Shown piece by piece: positions 13,022 to 27,470 of a stretch of 64,000 bases of DNA. The translations under genes and the position numbers were made by a program. Each line of letters begins with the position of its first letter. Position 1 is the stretch's first letter. The notes below the pieces were generated by a model. That model did not search any database, had not been told where the DNA came from, and saw only the letters and a list, made by a program, of their open reading frames with translations. The stretch comes from Megascapheus bottae (lineage: Eukaryota; Chordata; Mammalia; Rodentia; Geomyidae). The stretch covers positions 1 to 64,000 of the forward strand of contig JANJXV010001824.1 of assembly GCA_024803745.1 (NCBI GenBank). The letters are read 5' to 3'.

Positions 13022-15925
13022 CCTCCATTCTGTGTCTTCACACACCTCCATTCTGTTACTTCAGACACCTCCTTCTATGACTTCCCACACCTTCATTCTG
13101 TGACTTCACACACCTCCATTCTCTGACTTCACACACCTAGTTTCTGAGTTGACACACCTCCCTTCTGTGATTTCACACACCTCCAATCTGAGTTCATACA
13201 CCTCCATTCTATGACTTCACACACCTCCATTCTATGACTTCACACACCTCCCTTCTATGAATTCACACACCGCCCTTCTGTGACTTCACACACCTCCATT
13301 TTGTGTTCACCCACTTCCATTCTGTGACTTCACACACCTCCATTCTATGACTTCACATACCTCATTTCTGAGTTGACACACCTCCATTTTGTGAATTCAC
13401 ATACCTCTAATCTAACTTCACACACCTCCATTCTATGACTTCACACACCTCCATTCTGTGACTTCAAAAACCACAATTCTATGACTTCACACATCTCCAT
13501 TGTGACTTCACACACCTCCATTCTATGAGTTCACACAGCTCAATTCTGACTTCACACACCTCCATTCTATGACTTCACACATCTCCATTCTGACTTCACA
13601 CACCTCCATGCTGTGACTTCACACACCTCCATTCTATGACTTCACACACCTCCATTCTTTGACTTCACACACCTCCATTCTATGACTTCACACACCTCCA
13701 CTGTGACTTCACAGAACTCCATTCTGTTACTTCACAAACCTCCCGCTGTGACTTCACACACCTCCAATCTATGACTTCACACACCTCCGTTCTATGACTT
13801 CACACAGCTCCATTCTATGACTTCACACACCTGCATTCTGACTTCACACACCTCCATTCTCTGACTTCACACACCTCCATTCTATGACTTCACACACATC
13901 CATTCTTTGACTTCACACACCTCCATTTTGACTTCACACACCTCCATTCTGTGACTTCACACACATCCATTCTTTGACTTCACACACCACAATTTTGACT
14001 TCACACAAGTCTATTCATTGACTTCACACACCTCCATTCTCTGACTTCACACACCTCCATTTTGACTTCACACACTTCCATTCTGTGACTTCACACACCT
14101 CCATTCTATGACTTCACACACCTCCCTTCTATGAATTCACACACCGCCATTCTGTGACTTCACACACCTCCATTTTGAGTTCACCCACTTCCATTCTGTG
14201 ACTTCACACACCTCCATTCTATGACTTCACATACCTCATTTCTGAGTTGACACACCTCCATTCTCTGACTTCACACACCTCCATTTTGACTTCACACACC
14301 TCCATTCTATGACTTCACACACCTCCATTCTGTGACTTCAAAAACCACCATTCTATGACTTCACACATCTCCATTGTGACTTCGACACCTCCATTCTATG
14401 AGTTCACACAGCTCCATTCTGACTTCACACACCTCCATTATATGACTTCGCACACCTGTATTCTCACTTCATACATCTCCATTCTGTGACTTCACATTCC
14501 TCCATTCTTTGACTTCACACCCCTCCATTCTTTGCCTTCACACACCTCCACTCTGTGACTTTACAGACCTCCATTCTGTAACTTCACACAACTCCCTTCT
14601 GTGACTTCACACACCTCCATTCTATGACTTCACACACCTCCATTCTAAGACTTCAAACACCTCCATTCTATGACTACACACTTCCATTGCTTGACATCAT
14701 ACACCTCCATTCTTTGACTTCACACACCTCCGTTCCATGATTTCACACACCTCCATTCTATGAGTTCATACACCTCCATTCAATGAGTTCACACACCTTC
14801 TTTCTTACTTCAGCAACATCCATTCTATGACTTCAGACACCTCCATTCTATGACTTCACACACCTTCATTCTTACTTTAGCAACATCCATTCTATGACTT
14901 CATACACCTCCATTCTATGACTTCACAAACCTCCATTCTGTGACTTCACACACCTCCATTCTGGGTTCACACACCTCCATTCTGTGACTTCACACACCTC
15001 AATTCTGACTTCACACACCTCCATTCTATGACTTCACACACTTCCATTCTATGACTTCACACAACTGCATTCTGTGACTTCACACACCTCCTCTCTGAGT
15101 TCACACACCTCCATTCTGTGTCTTCACACACCTCCATTCTGTTACTTCAGACACCTCCTTCTATGACTTCCCACACCTTCATTCTGTGACTTCACACACC
15201 TCCATTCTCTGACTTCACACACCTAGTTTCTGAGTTGACACACCTCCCTTCTGTGATTTCACACACCTCCAATCTGAGTTCACACACCTCCATTCTATGA
15301 CTTCACACACCTCCATTCTTTGACATTAAAAACCACCATTCTATGACTTCACACACCTCCATTTTGACTTCACACACCTCCATTTTAAGAGTTCACACAC
15401 TTCCATTCTGCCTTCACCCACCTCGATTCTATGACTTCACTCAGCTCCATTCTGACTTCACACACCTCCATTTGTGAATTCACACACCACAATTTTGACT
15501 TCAAACACCTCCATTCTGTGACTCACACACCTCCATTCTGTGACTTCACACACCTCCATTTTGACATCACACACCTCCATTCTGTGACTTCACACACCTC
15601 CATGCTGTGACTTCCCACACCTCCATTCTATGACTTCACACACCTCCATTCTTTGACTTCACACACCTCCATTCTATGACTTCACACACCTCCACTGTGA
15701 CTTCACAGATCTCCATTATGTGACTTCACACACCTCCCTCTGTGACTTCACACACCTCCAATCTATGACTTCACACCCTTCCAATCTATGACTTCACACA
15801 CCTCCCTTCTATGACTTCACACACCTCCATTCTATGACTTCACACACCTGCATTCTGACTTCACACACCTCCATTCTCTGACTTCACACACCTCCATTCT
15901 ATGACTTCACACACCTCCATTCTGT
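13022..15925 (+). repeat. X mosaic with truncated and full C modules
   Basis: C at 13137 is cut short (no CAAAAACC core) and joins a D-leading segment, giving D at 13368. D recurs at 14242, a G pair is at 14807/14867, and a full C is at 15223. The segments 13022-13230 and 15108-15316 share derived variants (CTGTTACTTCAG, TTCCCACACC, CTCTGAC) at a 2,086-bp offset. TGACTCA occurs at 15519-15525. Confidence 0.7.
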
Positions 15926-17400
15926 GATTTCTCACATCTCCATTCTGAGTTCACACACCTCCATTCTGTGACTTCACACACCTCCATTCTGTGACTTCAC
16001 ACACCTCCATTCTGTGACTTCACACACCACCATTCCCTGACTTCACACACCTCCATTCTGTGACTTCACACACCTCCATTCTGTGACTTCACACACCTCC
16101 ATTCTGACTTCACAAACCTCCATTCTATGAGTTCACAAACCTCCATTCTGACTTCAAATACCTCCATTCTATGACTTCACACACCTCCATTGTAACTTCA
16201 CACACCTCCATTCTATGAGTTCACACACATCCCTTCTGACTTCACAAACCTTCATTCTATGACTTCACAGACTTTGAATATGTGACTTCACTCACCTCCA
16301 CTCTATGACTTCACACTTCTCCATGCTATGACTTCCCACACCTCCTTTCCATGACTTCACCCACCACAATTCTATGACTTCACACATCCATTCTGACTTC
16401 ACACACCTCCATTCTGTGACTTCACACACCTCCATTCTATGAGTTCACACACCACCATTTTGACTTCACACACCTCCATTCTATGACTTCACACACCTTC
16501 ATTCTTACTTCAGAAACATCCATTCTGTGACTTCACACACCTCCATTCTATGACTTAACACACCTCCATTCTATGACTTCACACACCTCCATTCTGTGAC
16601 TTCACACACCTCCATTCTATGTCTTCACACACCTCCATTGTGACTTCACACACGTAAAATCTGTGAGTTCACACACCTCCATTCTGACTTCACACACCTC
16701 CATTCTATGACTTCACACTCCTCCATTCTGACTTCACACAGCTCCATTCTGTGAATTCACAAAATTCCATTCTATGATTTCACACACCTCCATACTGTGA
16801 CTTCACACACCTCCATCTATGACTTCAAACACCTCCATTCTGAGTTCACACACCTCCATTCTGTGACTTCACACACCTCCATTCTGACTTCACACACCTC
16901 CAATATATGACTTCACACACCTCCATTCTGTGACTTCACACACTTCCATTGTGACGTCACACACCTCCATTCTATGAGTTCACACACGTCCATTCTAGGA
17001 CTTCACACTCCTCAATTCTGGCATCACACAGCTCCATTCTATGACTTCACAGACCTCGAATCTGTGACTTCACTCACCTCCATTCTATGACTTCACACTC
17101 CTCTATTCTATGACTTCCCACAACTCCTTTCTATGACTTCACCCACCTCTATTCTATGATTTCACACCTCCATTCTGACTTCACACACCTCCATTCTCTG
17201 ACTTCACACACCTCCATTCTATGACTTCACACACCTCCATTCTATGACTTCACACACCTTCATTCTTACTTCAGAATCACCCATTCTATGACCTCACACA
17301 CCTCCATTCTATGACTTCACAAATCTCCATCTGTGACTTCCCACACCTCCATTCTGAGTTCACACATCTCCATTCTGTGACTTCACACACCTCCCTGCTG
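15926..17400 (+). repeat. Y block with modules A and B2
   Basis: It starts with GATTTCTCACATCTCC, which also occurs near 38100. Module A is at 16276, TGACGTCA at 16952-16959 and B2 at 17054. A-to-B2 spacing is 778 bp. No gene is visible. Confidence 0.75.
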
Positions 17401-19850
17401 ACTTCACACACCTCCCTTCTGTCACTTCACACACCTCCATTGTGAGTTCACCCACTTCCATAATGTGACTTCACACACCTCCATTCTGTTACTTCACACA
17501 CCTCCATTCTGTGACTTCACACACCTCCATTCTATGACTTCACACACCTCCATTCTATGAATTCACACAGCTCCATTCTGTGACTTCACACACCTCCATA
17601 GTATGACTTCACATACCTCTATACTGTGACTTCACACACCTCCTTTCTGAGTTCACACAACTCCATTCTATGACTTCACACACCTGCATTTTGACTACAC
17701 CCACCTCCATTCTATGAGTTCACACAACTGCATTGTGACTTCACACACCTCCATTCTATGTCTTCACACATCTCCATTCTGACTTCACACACCTCCATGC
17801 TGTGACTTCAAACACCTCCCTTCTATGACTTCACACACCTCCATTCTATGACTTCACACACCTCCACTGTGACTTCACAGAACTCCATTCTGTGACTTCA
17901 CACACCTCCCTCTGTGACTTCACACACCTCCAATCTATGACTTCACACACCTCCATTCTATGACTTCACACACCTCCATTCTATGACTTCACACACCTGC
18001 ATCCTGACTTCACACACCTACATTCTCTGACTTCACACACCTCCATTCTATGACTTCACACACCTCCATTTTGTAACTTCACACACTTCCAATGTTTGAT
18101 TCACAAACCTCCATTCCATGACTTCATACACCTCCATTCTATGACTTCACACACATCCATTCTTTGACTTCACACACCTCCATTTTGACTTCACACACCT
18201 CCATTCTGTGACTTCACACACATCCATTCTTTGACTTCACACACCACAATTTTGGCTTCACACAAGTCCATTCATTGACTTCACTCACCTCCATTCTCTG
18301 ACTTCACACACCTCCATTTTGACTTCACACACTTCCATTCTGTGACTTCACACACCTCCATTCTATGACTTCACACACCTCCCTTCTATGAATTCACACA
18401 CCGCCATTCTGTGACTTCACACACCTCCATTTTGAGTTCACCCACTTCCATTCTGTGACTTCACACACCTCCATTCTATGCCTTCACATACCTCATTTCT
18501 GAGTTGACACACCTCCATTTTGTGACTTCACATACCTCTAATCTAACTTCACACACCTCCATTCTATGACTTCACACATCTCCATTCTATGACTTCAAAA
18601 ACCACCATTCTATGACTTCACACATCTCCATTGTGCCTTCACACACCTCCATTCTATGAGTTCACACAACTCCATTCTGACTTCACACACCTCCATTCTA
18701 TGACTTCTCACACCTGTATTCTCAATTCACACATCTCCATTCTGTGACTTCACATTCCTCCATTCTTTGACTTCACACCCCTCCATTCTGTGCCTTCACA
18801 CACTTCCACTCTGTGACTTTACAGACCTCCATTCTGTGACTTCACACACCTCCCTTCTGTGACTTCGCACACCTCCATTCTATGACTTCATACACCTCCA
18901 TTCTAAGACTTCACACACCTCCATTCTATGACTTCACACACTTCCATTGTTTGAGATCACACACCTCCATTCTTTGACTTAACACACCTCCATTCCATGA
19001 ATACACACACACCTCCATTCTATGAGTTCATACACCTCCATTCTATGAGTTCACACACCTTCATTCTTACTTCAGCAACATCCATTCTATGACTTCAGAC
19101 ACCTCCATTCTATGACTTCACACACCTTTTTTCTTACTTCAGCAACATCCATTCTATGACTTCATACACCTCCATTCTATGACTTCACAAACCTCCATTT
19201 TGTGACTTCACACACCTCCATTCTGTGTTCACACACCTCCATTCTGTGACTTCACACGCCTCCATTCTGACTTCACACACTTCCATTCTATGACTTCACA
19301 CACTTCCATTCTATGACTTCACACACCTCCATTCTGTGACTTCACACACCTCCTCTCTGAGTTCACACACCTCCATTCTGTGTCTTCACACACCTCCATT
19401 CTGTGACTTCAGACACCTCCTTCTATGACTTCACACACCTTCATTCTGTGACTTCACACACCTCCATTCTATGACTTCACACACCTAGTTTCTGAGTTGA
19501 CAAACATCCCTTCTGTGATTTCACACACCTCCAATCTGAGTTCACACACCTCCATTCTATGACTTCACACACCTCCATTCTTTGAAATCAAAAACCACCA
19601 TTCTATGACTTCACACACCTCCATTTTGACTTCACACACCTCCATTCTACGAGTTCACACACTTCAATTCTACCTTCACCCACCTCCATTCTATGACTTC
19701 ACTCAGGTCCATTCTAACTTCACACACCTCCATTTGTGAATTCACACACCACAATTTTGACTTCAAACACCTCCATTCTGTGACTTCACACACCTCCATT
19801 TTGACTTCACACACCTTCATTCTGTGACTTCACACATCTCCATTCTGTGA
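17401..19850 (+). repeat. X block with modules D and C
   Basis: In order: CCTCCATGCTGTG (about 17800), TTGTAACTTC (18070), ACAAGTCC (about 18262), module D (18499), a G pair (19066/19130), module C (19485) and ACTCAGGTCC. Near 19003 a short expanded run ATACACACACACACC adds two bases to the normal CACAC. Confidence 0.75.
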
Positions 19851-21200
19851 CTTCACACACCTCCATTGTTTGACTTCACACACCTCCCTTCTTGGACTTC
19901 ACACACCTCCATTCCATGACTTCACACACCTCCATTCTTTGAGTTCACAAACTTCCATTTTGACTTCACACACCTCCATTCTATGACTTCACACACCTTC
20001 ATTCCTACTTCAGAAACATCCATTCTATGACTGCTCACACCTCCATTCTATCACTTCACACACCTCCATTCTGAATTCACACAGCTCCATTCTATGACGT
20101 CACACACCTCCATTCTGTGACTTCACACACTTCCATTCTATGACTTCACACACCTTCATTCTTACTTCACAAACATCCATTCTATGACTTCACACACCTC
20201 CATTCTATGACTTCACACACCTCCATTCTGTGACTTCACACACCTCCATTCTATGTCTTCACACACCTCCATTATGACTTCACACACCTCCATTCTATGA
20301 GTTCACACACCTCCATTCTAACTTCACACACCTCCATTCTATGACTTCACACTTCGCCATTCTGACTTCACACTCCTCCATTCTGTGAATTCACAAAACT
20401 CCATTCTATGATTTCACACAACTCCATACTATGACTTCACACACCTCCATCTATGACTTCACACACCTCCAATCTGAGTTCACACACCTTCATTCTGTGA
20501 CTTCACACACCTCCATTCTGACCTCACACACCTCTATTCTATAACTTCACAGACCTCGAATCTGTGACTTCACTCACCTCCACTCTATGACTTCACACTG
20601 CTCCATTCTATGATTTCCCACACTTCCTTTCTATGACTTCACCCACCTCTATTAGATGACTTCACACCTCCATTCTGACTTCAGATACCTCCATTCTTTG
20701 ATTTCACACACCTCCATTCTATGACTTCACACACCTCCATTCTATACTTCACACACCTTCATTCTTACTTCAGAAACATCCATTCTATGACCTCACACAA
20801 CTCCATTCTATGCCTTCACAAACCTCCATTCTGTGAATTCACACACCTCCATTCTTACTTCACAAACCTCCATTATATGACTTCACACACTTCCATTCTA
20901 TGACTTCACACACCTCCATTCTGTGACTTCTCACACCTCCATTCTGAGTTCACACACCTCCATTCTGTGAGTTCACACACCTCCATTCCGTGCCTTCACA
21001 CCCCTCCATTCTGTGACTACACACACCTCCATTCTATGACTTCACACACCTCCATTCTATGACTTCAAACACCTACATTCTGTGATTTCACACACCTCCA
21101 TTCTTACTTCACAGATCTCCATTCTATGACTTCACACACTTCCATTCTAGGACTTCAAACACCTCCATTCTGTGACTTCACACACCTTCATTCTGAGTTC
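19851..21200 (+). repeat. Y block with H and B1
   Basis: H (about 20000), TGACGTCA (20095-20102), B1 (20554) and a GAAAC marker occur in order. The CATTCGG unit usual after B1 is absent. The 60-codon frame at 20721-20903 is translated repeat and not a gene. Confidence 0.75.
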
Positions 21201-22900
21201 ACACACCTCCATTCTGTGACTTCACACACCTCCATTCCCTGACTTCACACACCTCCATTCTGTGACTTCACACACCTCCATTCTGTGACTTCACACACCT
21301 CCATTCTGACTTCACACACCTCCATTCTATGACTTCACACACCTCCATTCTGTGACTTCAAATACCTCCATTCTATGACTTCACACACCTCCATTGTGAC
21401 TTCACACACCTCCATTCTATGAGTTCACACAACTCCATTCTGACTTCACAAACCTCCATTATATGACTTCACAGACTTTGAATGTGTGACTTCACTCACC
21501 TCCACTCTATGACTTCACACTTCTCCATTCTATGACTTACCACACCTCCTTTCCATGACTTCACCCACCCCCATTCTATGACTTCACACCTCCATTCTGA
21601 CTTCACACACCTCCATTCCGTGACTTCACACACCTCCATTCTATGAGTTCACACACCTCCATTTTGACTTCACATACCTCCATTCCCTGACTTTACACAC
21701 CTTCATTCTTACTTCAGAAACATCCATTGTATGATTTCACACACCTCCATTCTATGACTTCACACACCTCCATTCTATGACTTCACACACCTCCATTCTG
21801 TGACTTTACACACCTCCATTCTATGTCTTCACACACCTCCATTGTGACTTCACACACGTCCATTCTATGAGTTCACACACCTCCATTCTGACTTCACACA
21901 CCTCCATTCTATGACTTCACACTCCTCCATTCTGACTTCACACAGCTCCATTGTGTGAATTCACAAAATTCCATTCTATGATTTCACAAACCTCCATACT
22001 GTGACTTCACACACCTCAGTCTATGACTTCAAACACCTCCATTCTGAGTTCACACACCTCCATTCTGTGACTTCACACAACTCCATTCTGACTTCACACA
22101 CCTCCAATATATGACTTCACACATCTCCATTCTGTGACTTCACACACTTCCATTGTGACGTCACACACCTCCATTCTATGAGTTCACACACCTCCATTCT
22201 AGGACTTCACACTCCTCAATTCTGACATCACACAGCTCCATTCTATGTCTTCACAGACCTCGAATCTGTGACTTCACTCACCTCCATTCTCTGACTTCAC
22301 ACTCCTCTATTCTATGACTTCCCACAACTCATTTCTATGACTTCACCCACCTCTATTCTATTACTTCACAGCTCCATTCTGACTTCACCCACCTCCATTC
22401 TCTGACTTCACACACCTCCATTCTATGACTTCACACACATCCATTCTATGACTTCATACACCTTCATTCTTACTTCAGAAACATCCATTCTATGACCTCA
22501 CACACCTCCATTCTATGACTTCACAAACCTCCATTCTGTGACTTCCCACACCTGCATTCTGAGTTCACATATCTCCATTCTGTGACTTCACACACCTCCC
22601 TTCTGACTTCACACACCTCCCTTCTGTGACTTCAAACACCTCCATTGTGAGTTCACCCACTTCCATTCTGTGACTTCACACACCGCCATTCTGTTACTTC
22701 ACACACCTCCATTCTGTGACTTCACACACCTCCATTCTATGACTTCACACACCTCCATTGTATGAATTCACACACCTCCATTCTGTGACTTCACACACCT
22801 CCACTGTATGACTTCACACACCTCTATTCTGTGACTTCACACACCTCCTTTCTGAGTTCACACAACTCCATTCTATGACTTCACACACCTGCATTGTGAC
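21201..22900 (+). repeat. Y block with modules A and B2
   Basis: Module A (GAATG variant, 21480), TGACGTCA (22156-22163) and B2 (22258) are spaced as in the blocks at 16 kb and 57 kb (A to B2 778 bp). The tail contains GTGAGTTCACCC and CATTGTATGAATTC units. Confidence 0.75.
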
Positions 22901-24510
22901 TTCACACACTTCCATTCTATGACTTCACACATCTAACTTCTGACTTCACACACCTCCATGCTGTGACTTCACACACCTCCATTCTATGACATCACACACA
23001 TCCATTCTTTGACTTCACACACCTCCATTCTATGACTCACACACCTCCACTGTGAATTCACAGAACTCCATTCTGTGACTTCACACACCTCCCTCTGTGA
23101 CTTCACACACCTCCAATCTATGACTTCACACACTTCCAATCAATGACTTCACACACCTCCATTCTATGACTTCACACATCTCCATTCTATGACTTCACAC
23201 ACCTGCATTCTGACTTCACACACGTCCATTCTCTGACTTCACACACCTCCATTCTATGACTTCACACACCTCCATTCTGTAACTTCTCATACTTCCAATG
23301 TTTGACTTCACAAACCTCCATTTCATGACTTCATACACCTCCATTCTATGACTTCAAACAAATCCATTCTTTGACTTCACACACCTCAATTTGAATTCAC
23401 ACACCTCCATTCAGTGACTTCACACACATCCATTCTTTGACTTCACACACCACAATTTTGACTTCACACAAGTCCATTCATTGAATTTACACACCTCCAT
23501 TCTCTGACTTCACACACTTCCATTCTGTGACTTTACACACCTCCATTCTATGACTTCACACACCTCCCTTCTATGAATTCACACACCTCCATTCTGTGAC
23601 TTCACACACCTCCATTATGTGACTTCACTCCCCTCCATTCTATGACTTCACACACCTCCCTTCTATGAATTCACACCCCTCCATTCTGTGACTTCACACA
23701 CCTTCATTGTATGAATTCACACACCTCCATTCTGTGACTTCACAAACCTCCATTCTCAGTTCACACACCTCCATTCTGTGACTTCACACACCTCCATTCT
23801 GTGACTTCCACACCTCCATTCTATGACTTCACACACCACCATTCTGTCACTTCACACACCTCCATTCTATAACTTCACACACCTCCATTCTGTCACTTCA
23901 CCACCTCCATTCTATGACTTCACACACCTCCATTCTGACTTCACACACCTGCATTGTGACTTCACCCACCTCAATCTATGAGTTCACACACCTGTATTGT
24001 GACTTCACACACCTCCATTCTATGACTTCACACATCTCCATTCTGACTTCACACACCTCCATTCTATGATTTCTCATACTTCGATTCTATGACTTCACAC
24101 ACCTCCATTCTATGACTTCACACACCTCGTTTCTGAGTTGACACACCTGCTTTCTGTGATTTCACACACCTCCAATCTGAGTTCACACACCTCCCGTCTA
24201 TGACTTCACACACCTCCATTCTTTGACATCAAAAACCACCATTCTATGACTTCACACACCTCCATTTTGACTTCACACACCTCTGTTCTAAGAGTTCACA
24301 CACTTCCATTCTGCCCTCACCCACCTCCATTCTATGACTTCACTCAGCTCCATTCTGACTTCACACACCTCCATTTGTGAATTCACACACCACCATTTTG
24401 ACCTCACACACTTCCATTCTGTGACTTCACACACCTCCATTCTGTGACTTCACACACCTCCATTCTGTGACTTCACACACCTCCATTTTGTGACTTCACA
24501 CACCTCCAAT
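22901..24510 (+). repeat. X-type block with a variant C module
   Basis: CCATGCTGTG (about 22958), an exact TGACTCA (23033-23039), ACAAGTCC (about 23470) and a C variant with CCTCGTTTCTGAG instead of CCTAG (near 24127) occur. Module D and the G pair normally expected between these are missing, so the block appears internally deleted or rearranged. Confidence 0.7.
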
Positions 24511-25395
24511 GTTTGACTTCACACACCTCCATTCTTGGACTTCACACACCTCCATTCCATGACGTCACACACCTCCATTCTATGAGTTCACACAACTCCA
24601 CTCTATGAGTTCACACACCTCCATTTTGACTTCACACACCTCCATTCTATGACTTCACACACCTTCATTCCTACTTCAGAAACATCCATTCTATGACTGC
24701 ACACACCTCCATTCTGAATTCACACAGCTTCATTCTATGACTTTACACACCTCCATTCTGTGACTTCACACACTTCCATTCTATGACTTCACACACCTTC
24801 ATTCTTACTTCACAAACATCCATTCTATGACTTCACACACCTCCATTCTATGACTTCACACACCTCCAATTTGTGACTTCACACACCTCCATTCTATGTC
24901 TTCACACAGCTCCATTCTATGACTTCACACTGCTCCATTCTATGACTTCCAACACCTCCTTTCTATGACTTTACCCACCTCTATTCTATGACTTCACACC
25001 TCGATTCTGACTTCAGATACCACCATTCTGTGACTTCACACACCTCCATTCTATGACTTCAAACACCTCCATTCTCTGACATCACACACCTCCATTCTGA
25101 GCTCACACAACTCCATTCGGTGACTTCACACACCTCCATTCCCTGACTTCACACACCTCCATTCTGTGACTTCACACACCTCCATTCTGTGACTTCACAC
25201 ACCTCCATTGTGACTTCACACACCTCCATTCTATGACTTCACACACCTCCATTCTGTGACTTCAAATACCTCCATTCTATGATTCACACACCTCCATTGT
25301 GACTTCACACACCTCCATTCTATGAGTTCACACACCTCCATTCTGACTTCACAAACCTCCATTCTATGACTTCACAGAGTTTGAATATGTGACTT
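24511..25395 (+). repeat. Y fragment with H, headless B1 and A
   Basis: TGACGTCA (24560-24567), H (about 24668), a B1 remnant lacking the CTCGAAT head (about 24920) and module A (25383, GAGTTTGAATATG variant) are present. Just after A the sequence breaks: GTGACTTCACACATTC replaces the usual GTGACTTCACTCACC. Confidence 0.7.
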
Positions 25396-27470
25396 CACAC
25401 ATTCTATGACTTTACATCCCTCCATTCTATGACTTCACACACCTCCATTCTGTGACTTCACACACCTGCATTCTGACTTCATACACCTCCATTCTATGAG
25501 TTCACATACCTCCATTCTATGACTTCACACACCTCCATCTATGACTTCACACACCTCCAATCTGAGTTCACACACCTCCATTCTGTGACTTCACACACCT
25601 CCATTCTGACTTCACACACCAATGTATGACTTCACACACCTCCATTCTGTGACTTCACACACCTGCATTCTGACTTCATACACCTCCATTCTATGAGTTC
25701 ACATACCTCCATTCTATGACTTCACACACCTCCATTCTGACTTCACACACCTCTATTCTATGACTTCCCAGACCTCGAATCTGTGACTTCACTCACCTCC
25801 ACTCTATGACTTCACATTGCTCCATTCTATGACTTCCCACACCTCCTTTCTATGACTTCACCCACCTCTATTAGATGACTTCACACCTCCATTCTGACTT
25901 CAGATACCTCCATTCTGTGACTTCACACACCTCCATTCTATGACTTCACACACCTCCATTCTATGACTTCACACACCTTCATTCTTACTTCAGAAACATC
26001 CATTCTATGACCTCACACAACTCCATTCTATGACTTCACAAACCTGCATTCTGTGAATTCACACACCTCCATTCTGAGTTCACACAACTCCATTCGGTGA
26101 CTTCACACACCTCCCTTCTTACTTCACAAACCTCCATTCTATGACTTCACACACTTCCACTCTATGACTTCACACACCTCCATTCTGTGACTTCTCACAC
26201 CTCCATTCTGAGTTCACACACCTCCATTCTGTGACTTCACACACCTCCATTCCGTGACTTCACACACCTCCATTCTGTGACTTCACACACCTCCATTCTG
26301 ACTTCAAATAACTCCATTCTATGACTTCACACAACTCCATTGTGATTTCACACACCTCCATTCTATGAATTCACAAACCTCCATTTTGACTTCACACACC
26401 TCCATTCTATGACTTCACACACCTTCATTCCTTCTTCAGAAACATCCATTCTATGACTGCACACACCTCCATTCTATCACTTCACACACCTCCATTCTGA
26501 ATTCACACAGCTCCATTCTATGACGTCACACACCTCCATTCTGTGACTTCTCACACTTCCATTCTATTACTTCACACACCTTCATTCTTACTTCACAAAC
26601 ATCCATTCTATGACTTCACACACCTACATTCTATGACTTCAAACACCTCCATTCTGTGACTTCACACACCTCCATTCTATGTCTTCACATACCTCCATTA
26701 TGACTTCACATACCTCCATTCTATGAGTTCTCACACCTCCATTCTAACTTCACCCACCTCCATTCTGTGACTTCACACTCCTCCATTCTGACTTCACACT
26801 CCTCCATTCTGTGAATTCACAAAACTCCATTCTATGATTTCACACAACTCCATACTATGACTGCACACACCTCCATCTATGACTTCACACACCTCCAATC
26901 TGAGTTCACACACCTCCATTCTGTGACTTCACACACCTCCATTTTGACTTCACACACCAATGTATGACATCACACACCTCCATTATGTGACTTCACACAC
27001 TTCCATTGTGACATCACACACCTCCATTCTATGAGTTCACATACCTCCATTCTATGAATTCACACACCTCCATTCTGACTTCACACACCTCTATTCTATG
27101 ACTTCACAGACCTCGAATCTGTGACTTCACTCACCTCCACTCTATGACTTCACACTGCTCCATTCTATGACTTCCCACACCTCCTTTTTATGACTTCACC
27201 CACCTCTATTAGATGACTTCACACCTCCATGCTGACTTCAGATACTTCCATTCTGTGACTTCACACACCTCCATTCTATGATTTCACACACCTTCATTCT
27301 TACTTAAGAAACATCCATTCTATGACCGAACACAACTCCATTCTATGACTTCACAAACCTGCATTCTGTGAATTCACACACCTCCATTCTGAGTTCACAC
27401 AACTCCATTCGGTGACTTCACACACCTCCCTTCTTACTTCACAAACCTCCATTCTATGACTTCACACACC
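25396..27470 (+). repeat. 1,338-bp Y tandem pair (H, B1)
   Basis: Landmarks recur at 1,338 bp: ACCTCCATCT 25531 to 26869, CACCAATGTATG 25618 to 26956, and B1 25773 to 27111. Later the offset is 1,316 (CATTCGG 26091 to 27407), a 22-bp loss of one unit. H (about 26427) and TGACGTCA (26521-26528) lie in between. It is the same type of unit as the pair at 7.8-10.5 kb. Confidence 0.8.

Noticed and set aside
18995..19020. CA-dinucleotide microsatellite
   Set aside because: The ATACACACACACACC run is just the normal CACAC core of the unit lengthened by two bases, not an independent microsatellite.
20721..20903. 60-codon open frame on the plus strand
   Set aside because: It is repeat translation only; the frame depends on a one-unit shift (TCTATACTTC) and has no support as a gene.
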